From: Myxocyprinus asiaticus
Taxonomy: Eukaryota > Chordata > Actinopteri > Cypriniformes > Catostomidae
Reading direction: 5' to 3'
Length of the DNA: 64,000 nt
Assembly (NCBI RefSeq): GCF_019703515.2
Contig: NC_059368.1
Span: forward strand, 35,975,831 to 36,039,830
Shown here: piece after piece, positions 1 to 11,440 of the stretch
Layout of the letters: each line of letters begins with the position of its first letter
Numbering within the stretch: the stretch's first letter is position 1
Position numbers and translations under genes: made by a program
The notes under the pieces: generated by a model
The model's input: only the letters and a program-made list of their open reading frames with translations
Databases searched by the model: none
What the model was told of the DNA's origin: nothing

Positions 1-778
1 ACACTTTTAAATGATTTATAAGGTGTGTTTTGTCTCTCTATATCTCCTGATGTCAAATCGGAAATGTTAGCACTTAATACATTCAAATAACAAAATTATT
101 TCAAATACTCCCCATAACGACATCAAAATGGATATTATGAACACTGACTTCATCATTTTATTTACTACCTTTTTATTTTTGCATTGCCATTGATACAATT
201 GCCTACAATTTTTATAATTTAAAGTTAAAGTGTGTAATTTCTGTGTAGTCTTCAAATAGGCTTTATAAACACTCCCCTGTCTATAATTCAAACAGATAGT
301 CCCGCCTCAAACTCACGCCATTTGTTGAGACAATTTTGTTGACAGCTACATTATATACACTTTTTCATCAGAAGCTATTTGTTTAATTCCTTTTTGTAAT
401 TTTACTTATAGTTTTCTCTGCATATTAAGCTGAGATGGGAGAAAGTATTTTGACATTGACAAAATTACACACATCACCTTTAATTTTACTTTTAATTTTA
501 TTATATATTTTCAAAAACCTTGACTTTTTTTTAAATGTTAAATTAAATCATGTCTTGGAAGGGCGTTCATGTAATGTTCTAGTAGAACTATTAGTCATGC
601 GCTCTTAGTAATTTTCCAGCTAATATCTCTGAATAGCTCATGTGTGATGAATGGACTTCTTTTTGAATGTTATTCATTTGGATCCTTTTGGCTGGATTAT
701 ATTGGCTGATGTGAGTTTGCATGATGTGGAAAGCCCTTTGGCCATCTAAAGCAAATGCAAAAATTGTTTGTTCTTTCT
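1..778. other. AT-rich intronic or flanking DNA, no gene seen
   Basis: No splice-bounded open frame, RNA gene or clear repeat was recognised. The short frames here are AT-rich and low in complexity. By position it is probably intron upstream of the first visible dlgap exon at 6895. Confidence 0.5.
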
Positions 779-829
779 TTCATTCATTCATTCATTCATT
801 CATTCATTCATTCATTCATTCATTCATTT
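779..829. repeat. (CATT)n microsatellite
   Basis: About twelve uninterrupted copies of the tetranucleotide CATT, ending where the sequence turns to 'taatcatgg'. Confidence 0.95.
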
Positions 830-1271
830 AATCATGGAATGGGAGGAGGGCACACAGAGTAATACACTGAGCACATTCCCAAGCAAGAAGTTTCATGACA
901 TAAAGTGGATAAAGAGAGAGGGATGAAATCTTGGCTGGTGTTTGGTGATCCAACATGGTATAGGTGCTTGGGATAATTACTGTGTCTGGGTTTTTGAGAA
1001 AAGGGAAGTTTAAGTATAAGACTTTTCATTAGAAGTTGACCGATAATGGATTTTGCCAATACCGATAACTGAGGTGGTGGAAAATGCTGATAACAGATTT
1101 AGCGGCTAATAGTTTTTAAAATAACTGAAATACACCGAGGTCTCTTATTTTGAAATTACAGAGACTTGGGTCTGTTACAATGCTCTTTATGTAACTATTT
1201 TCCAAATTAAGCTTTATATAGCATATGTATTTACCAGATTAAGACTGTATATATATATATATATACATACA

Positions 1272-2510
1272 CACATACTCTGGTGGCCAAATGTTTGGAA
1301 TAATGTACAGATTTTGCTCTTATGGAAAGAAATTGGTACTTTTATTCACCAAAGTGGAATTCAGCTGATCACAATGTATAGTCAGGACATTAATAACATG
1401 AAAAATTACTATTACAATTTGTAAAAAAAAATGTACAGAACTTCTTAAACTACTTCAAAGTGTTCTCATCAGAAAATCCTCCACATGCAGCAATGACAGC
1501 TTTGCAGATCCTTGGCATTCTAGCTGTCAGTTTGTCCAAATACTCAGGTGACATTTCACCCCACGTTTCCTGTAGCACTTGCCATAGATGTGGCTGTCTT
1601 GTCAGGCACTTTTCACGCGTCTAGCTGTTCCCACAAAAGCTCAGTAGGTTAAGATCCATAAAACTCTTTTCCAGTTATCTGTTGTCCAATGTCTGTGTTT
1701 CTTTGCCCACTCTAACCTTTTCTTTTTGTTTTTCTGTTTCAAAAGTGGCTTTTTCTTTGCAATTCTTCCCATAAGGCCTGCACCCCTGAGTCTTCTCTTT
1801 ACTGTTGTACATGAAACTGGTGTTGAGCGGGTAGAATTCAATGAAGCTGTCAGCTGAGGACATGTGAGGCATCTATTTCTCAGACTAGAGACTCTGATGT
1901 ACTTATCCTCTTGTTTAGTTAGTAGTACATCTGGCCTTCTACATCTCTTTCTGTCCTTGTTAAAGCCAGTTGTCCTTTGTATTTGAAGACTGTAGTGTAC
2001 ACCTTGGAATGAAATCTTCAGTTTTTTGGCAATTTCAAGCATTGTAAAGCCTTCATTCTTCAAAACAATGATTGAATGACGAGTTTCTAGAGAAAGCTGT
2101 TTCTTTTTTACAATTTTTGACCTAATATTGACCTTACGACATGCCAGTCTGTTGCATAATGTGGCAACTAAAAAACAAACACAAAGACAACGTTAAGCTT
2201 CCTTTAACGAACCAAATAGCTTTCAACTATGTTTGATACAATGGCAAGTGATTTTCTAGTACCAAATAAGCAATTTAGCATGATTACTCAAGGATAAGAT
2301 GTTGGAGTGATGGCTGCTGGAAATGGGGCCTGTCTAGATTTGATAAAAAATGACTTTATTCAAATAGTGATGGTGCTGTTTTTTACATCAGTAATGTCCT
2401 GACTATACTTTTGATCAGTTGAATGCCACTTTGGTGAATTAAAGTACCAATTTCCTTCTGAAACAGCAAAATCTGTACACTATTCCAAACTTTTGGCCGC
2501 CTGTGTATGG
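1272..2510 (-). mobile_element. Tc1/mariner-like transposon, internally deleted
   Basis: The ends are inverted: 'ggtggccaaatgtttggaat' near 1282 matches the reverse complement of 'attccaaacttttggccgcc' near 2482. Homology continues inwards for roughly 120 bp on each side ('gtatagtcaggacatta' against 'taatgtcctgactatac'). A TA-repeat run abuts the left end, fitting TA target preference. Between the repeats lies a broken minus-strand transposase. The element is about 1.2 kb, shorter than the roughly 1.6 kb usual for intact fish Tc1-like elements, so part of the catalytic region is gone. Confidence 0.88.
1641..2063 (-). pseudogene. Tc1-like transposase, N-terminal half only
   Basis: This 140-residue open frame encodes the DNA-binding half of a Tc1-type transposase. 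The start 'MKNEGFTMLEIAKKLKIS' is the first helix-turn-helix of the paired-like domain. It is followed by a basic 'GRRP'-type linker (here RCRRPDVLL), a second helix-turn-helix ending in TVKRRLRGAGL, and the pre-catalytic segment (KKRLEWAKKHRHWT). It stops just after 'NWKRVLW', where the first catalytic aspartate is expected, so the DDE domain is absent. A decayed C-terminal remnant (MPRICKAVIAA-like) is readable near 1490-1560 on the same strand. The real frame probably began upstream of the internal Met. It is not functional as transposase. Confidence 0.85.
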
Positions 2511-3486
2511 TTTAAAATTAAGACAAAAAATGATTTGGACACTTGATAATGGCATCATTAAAGATAACAAGTTCAAGTGCTTTAGTTTTACTTTGCAATT
2601 CTTTCATTTGCAGAACTTCTTGACAACATCTGGGCATTGAATCAACAAGTTTCTGTAAAAGTTGTGGTGAAAATTTAATCCAGGTTTCAGCCACCAAATC
2701 TTTCAGTTCATCCACACTAGAACATCCATGTATCGGTCTACCTCTACTTTGCATCATCGCTGTTTTCAGACCTATTTTCATTTTCTGTTCATGTGTGAAC
2801 GTGTTTGAGAATTTACACTATTTACATTAGCTTCTGGTGAGAGAATCGTGGATGAAGGGAACACTGTCAATCTTTAAGATGTCTTGGCAGTGAGGAGGCA
2901 TTAGACTTCAAAAGTGCAATCCGATTTCTCTCTTTCGCTTTCAACACTTTCTTTCCTGTCCATGGGCTTGCCTAGTGTTTAATGCTGACAGACACAGCTG
3001 CTGTTCATGGTGCTGAACTGTGTGAGACTGGGACAAGTGTTGATTGAATGTGTGTTCCAGGGTCTCACTGTGATTCATTTCTGATACAAATATGATTCTG
3101 AGATTACATGATTTGCTTAATTACTATGGTTAAAAAGTTAAAAGTTGCACTGGGTTAGGCCACCACACCATATAAACACCATATACTGTATGAATCAGTG
3201 TTTCTCAACTGCTGAGTTGCAGATTTGTTGTAATATTTCCATGGACAGCAGGGCAATGCCATGACATGCATAGTTAGCAAATGTGCAAAGAATAGAAAAA
3301 TAAATTGGCTTGTTTACTTATAGATGGAAGGAGAAAATACTTCCTATATCTTTTGTTGTTTCACTTTTTCGTCCAGCCAAACATTACAGTATTTTGGTGC
3401 ATTCATCTGTTAATGGTAAAAGCTATCCAAATTTATCGATGCCAACATGGACAGGTTGCTTGAAATTCACTGAATTTCAGAAAGCC
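2511..3486. other. intronic DNA, nothing recognised
   Basis: No open frame with exon-like boundaries and no repeat I can name. The 87-codon minus-strand frame at 2518-2781 resembles eroded Tc1-like transposase sequence, but the match is too weak to call. Confidence 0.4.
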
Positions 3487-4175
3487 CTACCTAGGGCTCT
3501 ATTTTCGTCACTGCACTAGGCACAGCACAATGCACAAAAAACTTGTGCATCATCTTAGCAGAGAAATAGGTCATTGTGCTAAGATGTTTCAGAATCTGAA
3601 AGGCCGATACATTCACTGTTAATACTAGCCATGATTTGTGTCACATAATATGATTAATAATACTTACATATTCTTTCATTTAACAGGGCCTACATCCAAA
3701 TACTGATGAGAACCACAATTTCTATGTGTATAAAAGGAGAGTGTCACTGTCATATAATAATGCCAGACATTCAACAAGGACATAGTTAATGCACAAAAGA
3801 ACATAAGTTCATATTTCTATTCTTCTATTTCATTGCATACAGCCCCATTAATGCTAACAACTTCTGAGGAATATGCTGTCTTTGTTTATATCGCTGGTGC
3901 TTGGCAGGGAATCGACTATAATATAATATCATAATATTTAATATGACGCGGACAGTGCAATAACCAGAGAAGAACCTTAAATTAAATTGCACTTGACCCA
4001 GCCCATTAGCGTTTTGCGTGTGCAATTTTGCCAAATCACTTTGCATCAAAACATTGTACGAAAATACCAAAACTTCATGGCCATGCCCCAATCCCAATGT
4101 CTTTGTGCATATGACTTATTGCATAGTACTGCACTTAGAGCTATTGCTCTTAAAAAAGGGCCCTTAGTCTCATTA
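3487..4175 (+). mobile_element. non-autonomous DNA element, left copy of an inverted pair
   Basis: It starts with 'ctagggctctattttcgt' and ends near 'agggcccttagtctc'. Much of its length is found again, reverse-complemented, at 5105-5842. Shared blocks are 'aaataggt-att' followed by 'gctaagatgt', 'ccatgatttgtgtca', 'gtgtcactgtcata', 'cattcaacaagga' and 'gagaagaacctta'. No transposase motif is visible. The terminal AGGGC/GCCCT sequences could be short TIRs of a hAT-like MITE, but the superfamily is an inference. Confidence 0.7.
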
Positions 4176-4504
4176 CAAATATTTGACTATGGGTTAATGT
4201 TTGCGGAAAGGATAAATGTTACATTTTTAAAGTATTGCTGCAGTTTCAGGTGATAAAGTTGCACTGATTGGCTTTACTCCCATTAAAACTTTACTCCCAT
4301 TAAAATAAATAAAGATAACAGAGGAAGGTTATTAGTTAATAGTCACTTTCATTTCAGTCTGTTCCTCACACAATCGCTTCAGAAAACTTGAAGCATGAAG
4401 AATTTATGTGGAAAAGTGCAGTTTGAGGGAGAGTACATAATAACAAATTTTTAATTTTGCATTAACTATTCCAGTACAAATATTCTGATGTAGGTATGTT
4501 GCTT

Positions 4505-4650
4505 GCTGTGGTGGTAGAGCATGGCACTCGCAATGCCAAAGTCATGAGTTCAAGTCCCAGGGAGCACACAAACTGATAGAATATACCTCCAATGCACTGC
4601 ACAAGAGGTGTAAATGCATCAGCAAATATAATGCTCTCCTAAGGTTTCAT
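4505..4650 (+). mobile_element. tRNA-derived SINE, decayed
   Basis: An A-box-like 'tggtagagcatggc' is followed about 30 bp later by a B-box-like 'gagttcaagtccc', then 'agggagcacacaaactgata'. That arrangement is the head of the common cyprinid tRNA-type SINE. A decayed tail follows (aatgcactgcacaagaggtg), comparable to the 'ctgtaagtcgctttggataa' tail of the copy at 38861. Confidence 0.7.
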
Positions 4651-5104
4651 TTTGGATTTCAATTCAATTTTTAAATACGCAAAGTTGTAGGTTTAAAGTT
4701 AGGTTTAGGTAGGGGCAGGTTTATTAAAATATGCATTAATTATTTAAAATTCAATAGAATTATTTATTTGGATATATATTATGCCTTTTAACCTTATAAG
4801 TGTAAAGCCTAGTCTCTTTGGAGAAAATAAAAATAGCTTTTGGTGCCATTTAGTGGACATTTCACCCGGAAGGTCTATCGATACGTACTGTACATCACTG
4901 AACATTTAACTCTTTGGTAAAAATGTAGCTATAGTCATGTTTTTGTAACAAGACTAGGTTGCGAGAGCCTCAGATACAAGACAGCATAACCCAAACAGTT
5001 AAAGACGGGTTCTCTCGAAATGTGGATACGTTTATCACAATTTGTTTTGTGCAGTGAATTATTTGTTTGCCAAGATCATGAAACCATAAAAATTCAAGAG
5101 ACAC

Positions 5105-5842
5105 TTAGGGCCTTGTTTTAAGGCAGCTACGTCTTAAATGCAGTGCTATGCGATACATTACTAAGGTTTAACACTAAGGTTCTTCTCCAGTTAATGTGCC
5201 ACCTATGTCCTATTACATACTTATTTCTCTGTCAAGCAACATCAATAAAAATAAAGACACCCCATTTATAAGAATTTGGTAGTGTAAATGGGCAGTATCC
5301 AATGCATTAGGAGAATAGAAATATGGATGATTTTTGTGTTATGTTCTTTTTTTTGCATTAACTGCATCCTTGTTGAATGTTAAGCATATTTCTATGACAG
5401 TGACAAGCTCCTTATATACGCATGGAACGTGGTGCTCATCAGGACTAATTGGATGGTGGCTGTGTTAAATTATAAAGAACTTAAGTACAATTAATCATAT
5501 TGATCTTCTGACACAAATCATGGCTTAATTGAAAAGTGATCGATAGCTCTTTAAAATCATATGCTGGTGGAATCCTCAAACTGCAAATCCAGTAACTGAG
5601 TTTAGACTGCACAGAGAATAGATGTGGTCCTGAGACATCTTAGCGCAATTACCTATTTTTCAGGAAAATAGCAAATTGCGATTTGCGGCACTTTATTATC
5701 ATAGAATACACAGACAGTTCACATGCAAACGCCCATCCAAGCCCACTTGCAACATTGCCCAGGCACAAAAATGTTGCATAGAATTAGTGTTCCCACAAAA
5801 ATTAAATAAGGCCCGGACAAGCAATAAGAGCCCTAGGAACCA
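5105..5842 (-). mobile_element. non-autonomous DNA element, right copy of an inverted pair
   Basis: On the minus strand it begins 'ggttcctagggctctta' and ends 'aaggccctaagtgtctc', collinear with the copy at 3487-4175 over most of its length. It lacks a stretch of about 100 bp present in the left copy around 3990-4110 and carries some extra sequence elsewhere. The two copies are separated by about 930 bp that includes the SINE at 4505. They are different enough that separate insertions are more likely than one perfect foldback element. Confidence 0.7.
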
Positions 5843-6160
5843 AAATTGTAAATTTTCCTATTCAATTTATGTTGTTTTCAATATATGTTGTTTAAACTAT
5901 GTTAAAACTTTTGCGTATTTTTGGGCATATGCAGTTCAAGGCAATATTAATAAATTTCAATATTTAAACATTTTTGTTTATTCTTGTATGATGAACAGTT
6001 TTGGTTGTGTGTTGGGTCGCCACTTGTAACATTTGAATCCTAGAACAAAACCAGTTGAGAATCACTGTAATAAACAACTTTTATTGTTGCAAATCCAGGA
6101 AACGAGGTGGCTGATAATGTTTGTGAGGTATTCTCCCTATTATTCTTGATGTATCAAGAC

Positions 6161-6552
6161 TAAAGGCTGTCGCACACCAGACGAGAAGTGACACACCGCT
6201 TCGCGGCTAGGACACGGCACAGGTATCAAACACAGGGCACGTCAATGCGGTTCAGGTGGCAGACAATACACACAAAATTTACCAAAGTTTTTCCCTTCTT
6301 CAAGAATGAACAACGAGAGAGTAAATAATTATGTCCTTTGATATTAATTTGGGTCAAATTTAATGGAAAATGTGCATGTTAATCTCCCTGGCGTGGTAGA
6401 AATTTGATCAGCTTCAGGAGTCGTAGCTGGGCACACCTGAAAGAGTGACAAGCGGCAGCGACGGTGTGTGTACATTCATTGAAAACAGTTGTTTCGATTT
6501 TTAGAATGCGCCATGTCATCCGCCAGACGCATTGGGTGTGCGACCCCCTTAA
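6161..6552. mobile_element. MITE with GTCGCACACC-type inverted ends
   Basis: The left end 'aggctgtcgcacaccagacg' matches the reverse complement of the right end, 'gggggtcgcacacccaatgc'. The body of about 390 bp holds no coding motif; the open frame at 6379-6669 runs through it and is fortuitous. Confidence 0.55.
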
Positions 6553-6894
6553 GTCACTTGTAAACTGAACAAACAACCCTACTGTATGATTTTTTTTTGG
6601 GTTGCTAGCACCTCTGGGAAAACAGAGTTTGCTTTCAGCACCTAAAATTTGGCATGGATCTGCATGCATGTGGCATTTAATAATTTTGAGTACTTGTTGA
6701 AATGTCCCACATTTGGGCTCATGACAGTAAAGCTGTTAATTGAGTCACTTTCTCTCAAATCAACCTTTCTTCAACCTTTTCAGAAAAACAAAAGTTCAGT
6801 AAACCATTGATGGTTTTTCCAGAGTGACTCTTCAATCTAATTCTGAGTAGGTTTCTCTGTGGCTACATTAGTCTTTGGTTGTTCCTCCATTTAG

Positions 6895-7051
6895 CTCGGG
6901 CTACCACTTGCAAACAACAAGAGATATGCGCCCTCACCCCAGTGTGTCTCTGGATCCAGCAACCAACTTCAACCCTGTACAGTTTCGCTCCAGAAACCAG
7001 AGCTACATGCGTGCAGTCAGTACCTTCAGTCAGGCAAGCTGTGTCAGCCAG
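6895..7051 (+). CDS. dlgap2: DLGAP2-like protein, internal exon
   Basis: DLGAP (SAPAP/GKAP) proteins are postsynaptic scaffolds that bind the guanylate kinase domain of PSD-95 and link it to Shank. This exon begins after a 'tccatttag' acceptor. It uses the last base of a split codon and then reads SGYHLQTTRDMRPHPS, continues with 'NFNPVQFRSRNQSYMRAVS' and ends SQASCVSQ at a consensus cag|GTGAGT donor in phase 0. The FRSRNxSYMRA block is diagnostic of the family's N-terminal half; the NFNPVQFRSRNQSYMRAVST form fits DLGAP2 better than DLGAP1 or DLGAP4 as I know them. Translation runs directly into the exon at 8951. The paralogue (a or b of a teleost duplicate pair) cannot be told. The ATG in this frame at 6875 lies in the intron and is not a start. 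Confidence 0.88.
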
Positions 7052-7501
7052 GTGAGTCCAACCATTGCAGCACAACACGTCACTGACACACTGGTACAAA
7101 CAGATAGAACCCACCTTCAGTAAGCTGTCTGAGATAGTCTGCTCATTTCTCAGATCATAAATTGGCTTTGTGAGATGCTGTGTCTTGAGCTTATGTGAAG
7201 AGTAGACTTCTTTTAGACTTTATGCTAGTAGATTAGGCTTTATCATATGCTTTGTAATTGATTTAAGGGTTTCCCTGCTGGAAAATACAGCCATCTTAAA
7301 ATAGTTGCTGGTTTTACATGGTTTCAGAGCTGCTCATTACCTGGTTTAGATGGTTGATCAACTGGTCCACCAGCAGGTGGGGCCAAGGTTGACCTTATAG
7401 ACTATTTTGATCAACCTGGTTAGAGCTGTTAGACCAACATTCCAAACCCTATTTCTTACCCTAACAATTAACTTCTCCTAAATTCAGCAGGAAATTATTG
7501 G
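7052..7501. other. dlgap intron, nothing recognised
   Basis: Intronic sequence between the donor at 7052 and the first MITE end. No exon, RNA or repeat was recognised. Confidence 0.5.
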
Positions 7502-7871
7502 TTAAAGTAATAGTTCAGCCCAAAATGAAAATTTTCTCAGAATTTACTCACCCTCATGCCATCCCAGATGTGCAGTAAAAAAGGACTTAAATATTGATCT
7601 GTTTCTCACTCACACTTATCATATCGCTTCAGAAGATTCTAACCAACGGAGTCGTATGGATTAATTTTATGCAGACTTTATGTCCTTTTTGGACCTTCTG
7701 AGTTCTGGTCACCAATCACTTGCATTGCCAGGACCAATAGAGCTGAGATATTCTTCTAAAAATCTTTGTTTATGTTCTGCAGAAGAAAGCATGTCACTGG
7801 GTCATCTGGGATGGCATGAGGGTGAGTAAATGATGAGAGAATTGTAATTTTTTGGAGAAATATCCCTTTAA
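7502..7871. mobile_element. MITE of the 'TTAAAG-ATAGTTCACC' fish family
   Basis: The left end is 'ttaaagtaatagttcagccc' and the right end 'ggagaaatatccctttaa', which are imperfect inverted repeats. The inner pair 'actcaccctcatgccatccc' and 'gggatggcatgagggtgagt' is also inverted. Five more relatives occur in this window (12523, 15041, 18743, 21843, 35489). It carries no coding capacity. Confidence 0.8.
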
Positions 7872-8950
7872 TAAGAATGCTGTTCAAGCCCCAACCCTAG
7901 ACCGAAGCTGAACCTAACCTAACACTATCCCTTCTTTGTCTCCTATCCCTAAAATCGTACTGGTTTATAGCAGTGTTTATCCAGGGCCAATATTGTTGTA
8001 GATCCAAGCACATGGCTAAATTCAACATTTACACATCCAACAACATTTCAAGCTTTGGCCACTGGGGGCAGTGGTTTGAATTTCGGTAAGCACAGACCGA
8101 TTTCAGTATCAAAACTTTCGACCTACTGTCGCTGAATTCACAGTGTGATCAGTCTGGCTAAATCACGGTCACCTACCTCTTAGGATGGGTTTTCCAGCAG
8201 GGTTATGGAGATATTTTCAAATACATTAGAACAAACAGATTTGGCTTTTGTGATGTTTGGAAAGAGGCTAAAAAAATTAAGTTTGTTTGATTTGCTAAAT
8301 TTCTTTCTCATGAGCAACTTTTAAGACTGTTAGTGAATGTCAGAGAGATGAATTCAAAGATTTCTACTGTTGAGCTGTGGTGATGTGTTAGTGCAAGGTG
8401 GTTTAAGGTACAGTAGGTGCCTGTTTTTTTGGGGGGGGGGGGTATTGATGGAGTATGCTGAAGATGTTAATTGAGATGTCTGATGAAAGTGTTAGAACAT
8501 GCTAACTTTCAAATGTTTTTAAGTAGCCTATCCCAGGTGCTAGGCCACAGTGCAAGGGCGGCAACAGCATTTCAGTTTATCGGGATAAGAGCATTAAATT
8601 GATGGTCACACAGTAGTTTAAACTCTTAATAACTTTTAGCTTAATATTTATCTTAGCCAATCTTCTGCAAATTCAAGCTTTCCTGCTATCTGCTGCTGTT
8701 GACTGTTTGTGTCGTTTTTCCCTCAGAAAAGTTCTTCAAACAATCTGCTTTTCTTCTTGAAATTTCATTTTAAAATGAGATGGTTTTTTCAACCTGCAAT
8801 GTTTTCTCGGTCAAGGTCAGAAATTGCCAGTGGTATTTTCCTCCTGCTAACACTTCCTTCATATTCACTGTGCAAAGGAGAAGAATCAAAGTGAGAAAGA
8901 GAAAGGAAGAGGAAAAATTAAGGACTGCTATTCCTGTTTTTGTCTCTCAG
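7872..8950. other. dlgap intron, nothing recognised
   Basis: It contains a G-run at 8431-8442 but no supported feature. An open frame begins at 8780 and runs into the next exon; its upstream part lies before the acceptor and is not exon-like. Confidence 0.5.
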
Positions 8951-9170
8951 GTGAGTGAGACTGAGGTCAATGGACAGTTTGAGTCAGTTTGCGAGTCCGT
9001 TTTTAGTGAAGTAGAATCCCAGGCCGTGGAGGCCTTGGACCTGCCCGGCTCTTTCCGCACTCGAAGCCACAGTTACCTGCGTGCTATTCAGGCTGGGTAT
9101 TCCCAAGATGATGACTGCTTGCCTTCAATGACATCTTCTACTGTCACTTCAACTCTTAGATCCACAACAG
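8951..9170 (+). CDS. dlgap2: DLGAP2-like protein, internal exon
   Basis: The acceptor is 'tgtctctcag'. The exon opens in phase 0 with VSETEVNGQFESVCESVFSE, then ESQAVEALDLPGSFRTRS, HSYLRAIQAGYSQDDDCLP, and a Ser/Thr-rich end (SSTVTSTLRSTT). It ends at an ACAACAG|GTAACC donor in phase 1, leaving one G for the next exon. The VNGQFESVCESVFSE-ESQAVEALDLP block is highly conserved across DLGAP1-4. The RTRSHSYLRAIQAGYSQDDD form again favours DLGAP2. Together with the preceding exon it gives about 125 continuous residues with no frame damage, so this is a live gene rather than a retrocopy. The next constitutive segment of the family, the KKTPPPVPPRT proline-rich stretch, is not seen in the window. 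Confidence 0.92.
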
Positions 9171-9196
9171 GTAACCGTATGCCTCAAAAATCCCAC

Positions 9197-9237
9197 CTGA
9201 GAGAGAGAGAGAGCGAGAGAGAGAGAGAGAGAGACAA
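9197..9237. repeat. (GA)n microsatellite
   Basis: A 'gagagagaga' run with one C interruption, 27 bp inside the intron from the exon donor. Confidence 0.9.
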
Positions 9238-9719
9238 GGCTTAGAGCACATACCCGTCATACATTCAGCACATGCTGAACTACATACTCTGGCATACCTA
9301 CATATGTACAGTGGGATTCCCTTGTGCTTGAGAAATGATTGATTTGAATGTTGTTTCCGTCCGTTCCTGTATGTTTTGTGTTTTTGTTTTCTTGCGTCCT
9401 TGCTCCCTGAGTGTTGAAAGACGGTTGCCTGCAATTCCCTTTGCACGAGTCATGCCTCATTTTCTGGCCTTCTGATTGGTTGTGTTCGGTGGTAATGAGA
9501 GGCTGGACGGGGGAGAGAGGGAATTAGGCCGCGGATTATGTGACATCACAGACCTAAAATCACGATTCAGCATGCTTTAACTAGCAGAGCTGTCCAGAGC
9601 ATGTGATGCACCGTGGGGAAGTGTTTTCACACAGCACAGAAAGTCCAGTTTGGCTCTAAATCTAAATCTAAATCTCTAAATCTAATCATAGTCCTTATGT
9701 TTTAAAAATGTGTGTTTAT

Positions 9720-9754
<35 letters not shown>

Positions 9755-9762
<8 letters not shown>

Positions 9763-10284
9763 TATCGGTCAAAAGTTTTTAAACACTCATTCTATATTAT
9801 AATTTTTTTTTTTTTTTTTCACATTTTAAAATAATAGTAAAGTCATCAAAATTATGGAATAACATAAATGGAACTATGGGAATTATGTTGTGACTAAACA
9901 AAATCCAAAATAAATCAAAACTGTGTTATATTTTAGCATCTTCAAAGTAGTCACCCTTTGCCTAGAATTTGCAGACATGTACTCTTGACATTTTCTCAAA
10001 CAACTTCTTGAGGAATCACCCTGGGATGCTTTTTAAACAGTATTGAAGGAGTTCCCATCTATGTTGGGCACTTATTGGCTGCTTTTCTTTATTATTTGGT
10101 CCAAGTCATAAATTTTTATTTTTATTAAATTTAGTTTTATAATTAAATGAATTAATATGGTGGCACAATTATATTTTTGTCTACAAAACTAATTTCAAAC
10201 ATTTAAGCATATGCCTTCAGATCAAAAGATTTTTAAGATCATGAGAAACATTTCAGTCAAGTGTTTCAAAACTTTTGACCGGTA

Positions 10285-10290
<6 letters not shown>
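9755..10290. mobile_element. Tc1-like non-autonomous element
   Basis: Terminal inverted repeats are 'actatcggtcaaaagttttt' at 9761 and 'aaaacttttgaccggtagtg' at 10268, each abutting a (TA)n run, as expected for TA insertion. The middle retains transposon-derived segments (such as 'caaagtagtcaccctttgcc') but no open frame. At about 535 bp it is an internal-deletion derivative. Confidence 0.82.

Positions 10291-10360
<70 letters not shown>
10288..10360. repeat. (TA)n microsatellite
   Basis: More than 30 uninterrupted TA units directly next to the right end of the Tc1-like element. Further long TA tracts are at 9724-9755, 20187-20235, 40029-40080, 40399-40458 and 46690-46752. Confidence 0.95.
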
Positions 10361-10362
<2 letters not shown>

Positions 10363-10746
10363 TCGGTTCAGCTTGTCATACTCTAAATGCTGTTTTCGGT
10401 CCTGACTGCACAAAGCAATGACTGTGAACTATATAAACAAATGTATTGATGTGATATGTGTTACATAAAAACATCTTATATAACTGAGTAAAATGAAATT
10501 CAGATTCAAGCAGTGCTTTAAAAGTGGGAGTCATGATGTACAAAAACACAAATAGAAACCATATGTAGTGCTTAAATGTGCTATAAGCAATTTCAGCCAT
10601 TTTGCTAACTTGAACCACATGTCCTCTCTACAAACCCCTGGCCTCCAAAGACATGTCAGCCAACCCAATGTCTGCAATCCCAAACTCTTAAAATGATTGA
10701 CATTTCAGTGATATCTCTCAGGTAGTAGGAACATTTTATTTTTGGT

Positions 10747-10777
<31 letters not shown>

Positions 10778-10982
10778 CACCTTTAATATCTAAATAACTC
10801 AAATCAAAGTCTTTCAACAAATTTTATTAGGGAAAAATTTACTTGTTTTGTTGAGTGCCCCCAGCATGCAATAATGTATAAATCTTAAGAAACTAAATGC
10901 TAGATGAAACTGAAGCAGATTGATTATTTCTAACTGTCTTAATATAATTAAAAGTTAATCTATAATCTAGTGGCGAGTAGAA
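10361..10982. other. dlgap intron with a poly-A tract
   Basis: Contains an A-run at about 10750-10776, possibly the tail of an old retroposon. No gene was recognised. Confidence 0.45.
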
Positions 10983-11440
10983 GTGTAACGGTAGCCAGCT
11001 GGTAGGTAGCTGTGCAGTGTGTAAACCTCACTCCCCTGGCCTCAAGAGGCGCACTAGCGACTGACGCCAGAGGCAGTAGCCTTTAGCCTCCTCATTAGCG
11101 TGCCCACCTCCCATGCCGGAGATGCTGGTTCAAGTCCTGTTCGGAGCGGGTTGAGTAGGACCGATTACAGTGGTGCCATGACCTGGATGGGAGTGAGGTT
11201 TATGGGGTTGAGTGTAACGGTAGCCAGCTGGTACATGCTGTGAAGTGTGTGTGTGTAAACCTCACTCCCCTGGCCTCAAGAGGTGCACTAGCGATTGACT
11301 CAAGAGGCTGTAGCCTTTAGCCTCCTCGTTAGTGCGCCTGCCTCCCATGCTGGAGATGCCGGTTCAAATCCCGCTCGGAGTGGGTTGAGCAGGACCGGTT
11401 AAGCCATTTCGGTTTCGTATTTGAATATTATAACCCATTG
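10983..11440 (+). mobile_element. tRNA-derived SINE in tandem (2 units, 229-bp period)
   Basis: Two head-to-tail units start 'gtgtaacggtagccagctgg' at 10983 and 11212. Each contains 'cctcactcccctggcctcaa' and then a tRNA-like head: A-box-like 'tagcctcctcattagcgtgc' and B-box-like 'ggttcaagtcctgttcgg' (first) or 'ggttcaaatcccgctcgg' (second), followed by 'gggttgag-aggaccg'. A fragment of the same head lies at 40090-40190. Confidence 0.72.

Noticed and set aside
4505..4575. Possible functional tRNA gene
   Set aside because: A and B boxes are present but the acceptor stem does not pair, and the flanks match a SINE.
5676..6029. 117-codon plus-strand open frame
   Set aside because: It starts inside the right copy of the inverted element pair and has the composition of chance AT-rich translation, with no exon boundaries.
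6379..6669. 96-codon minus open frame
   Set aside because: It runs through the end of a MITE and has no protein family features.
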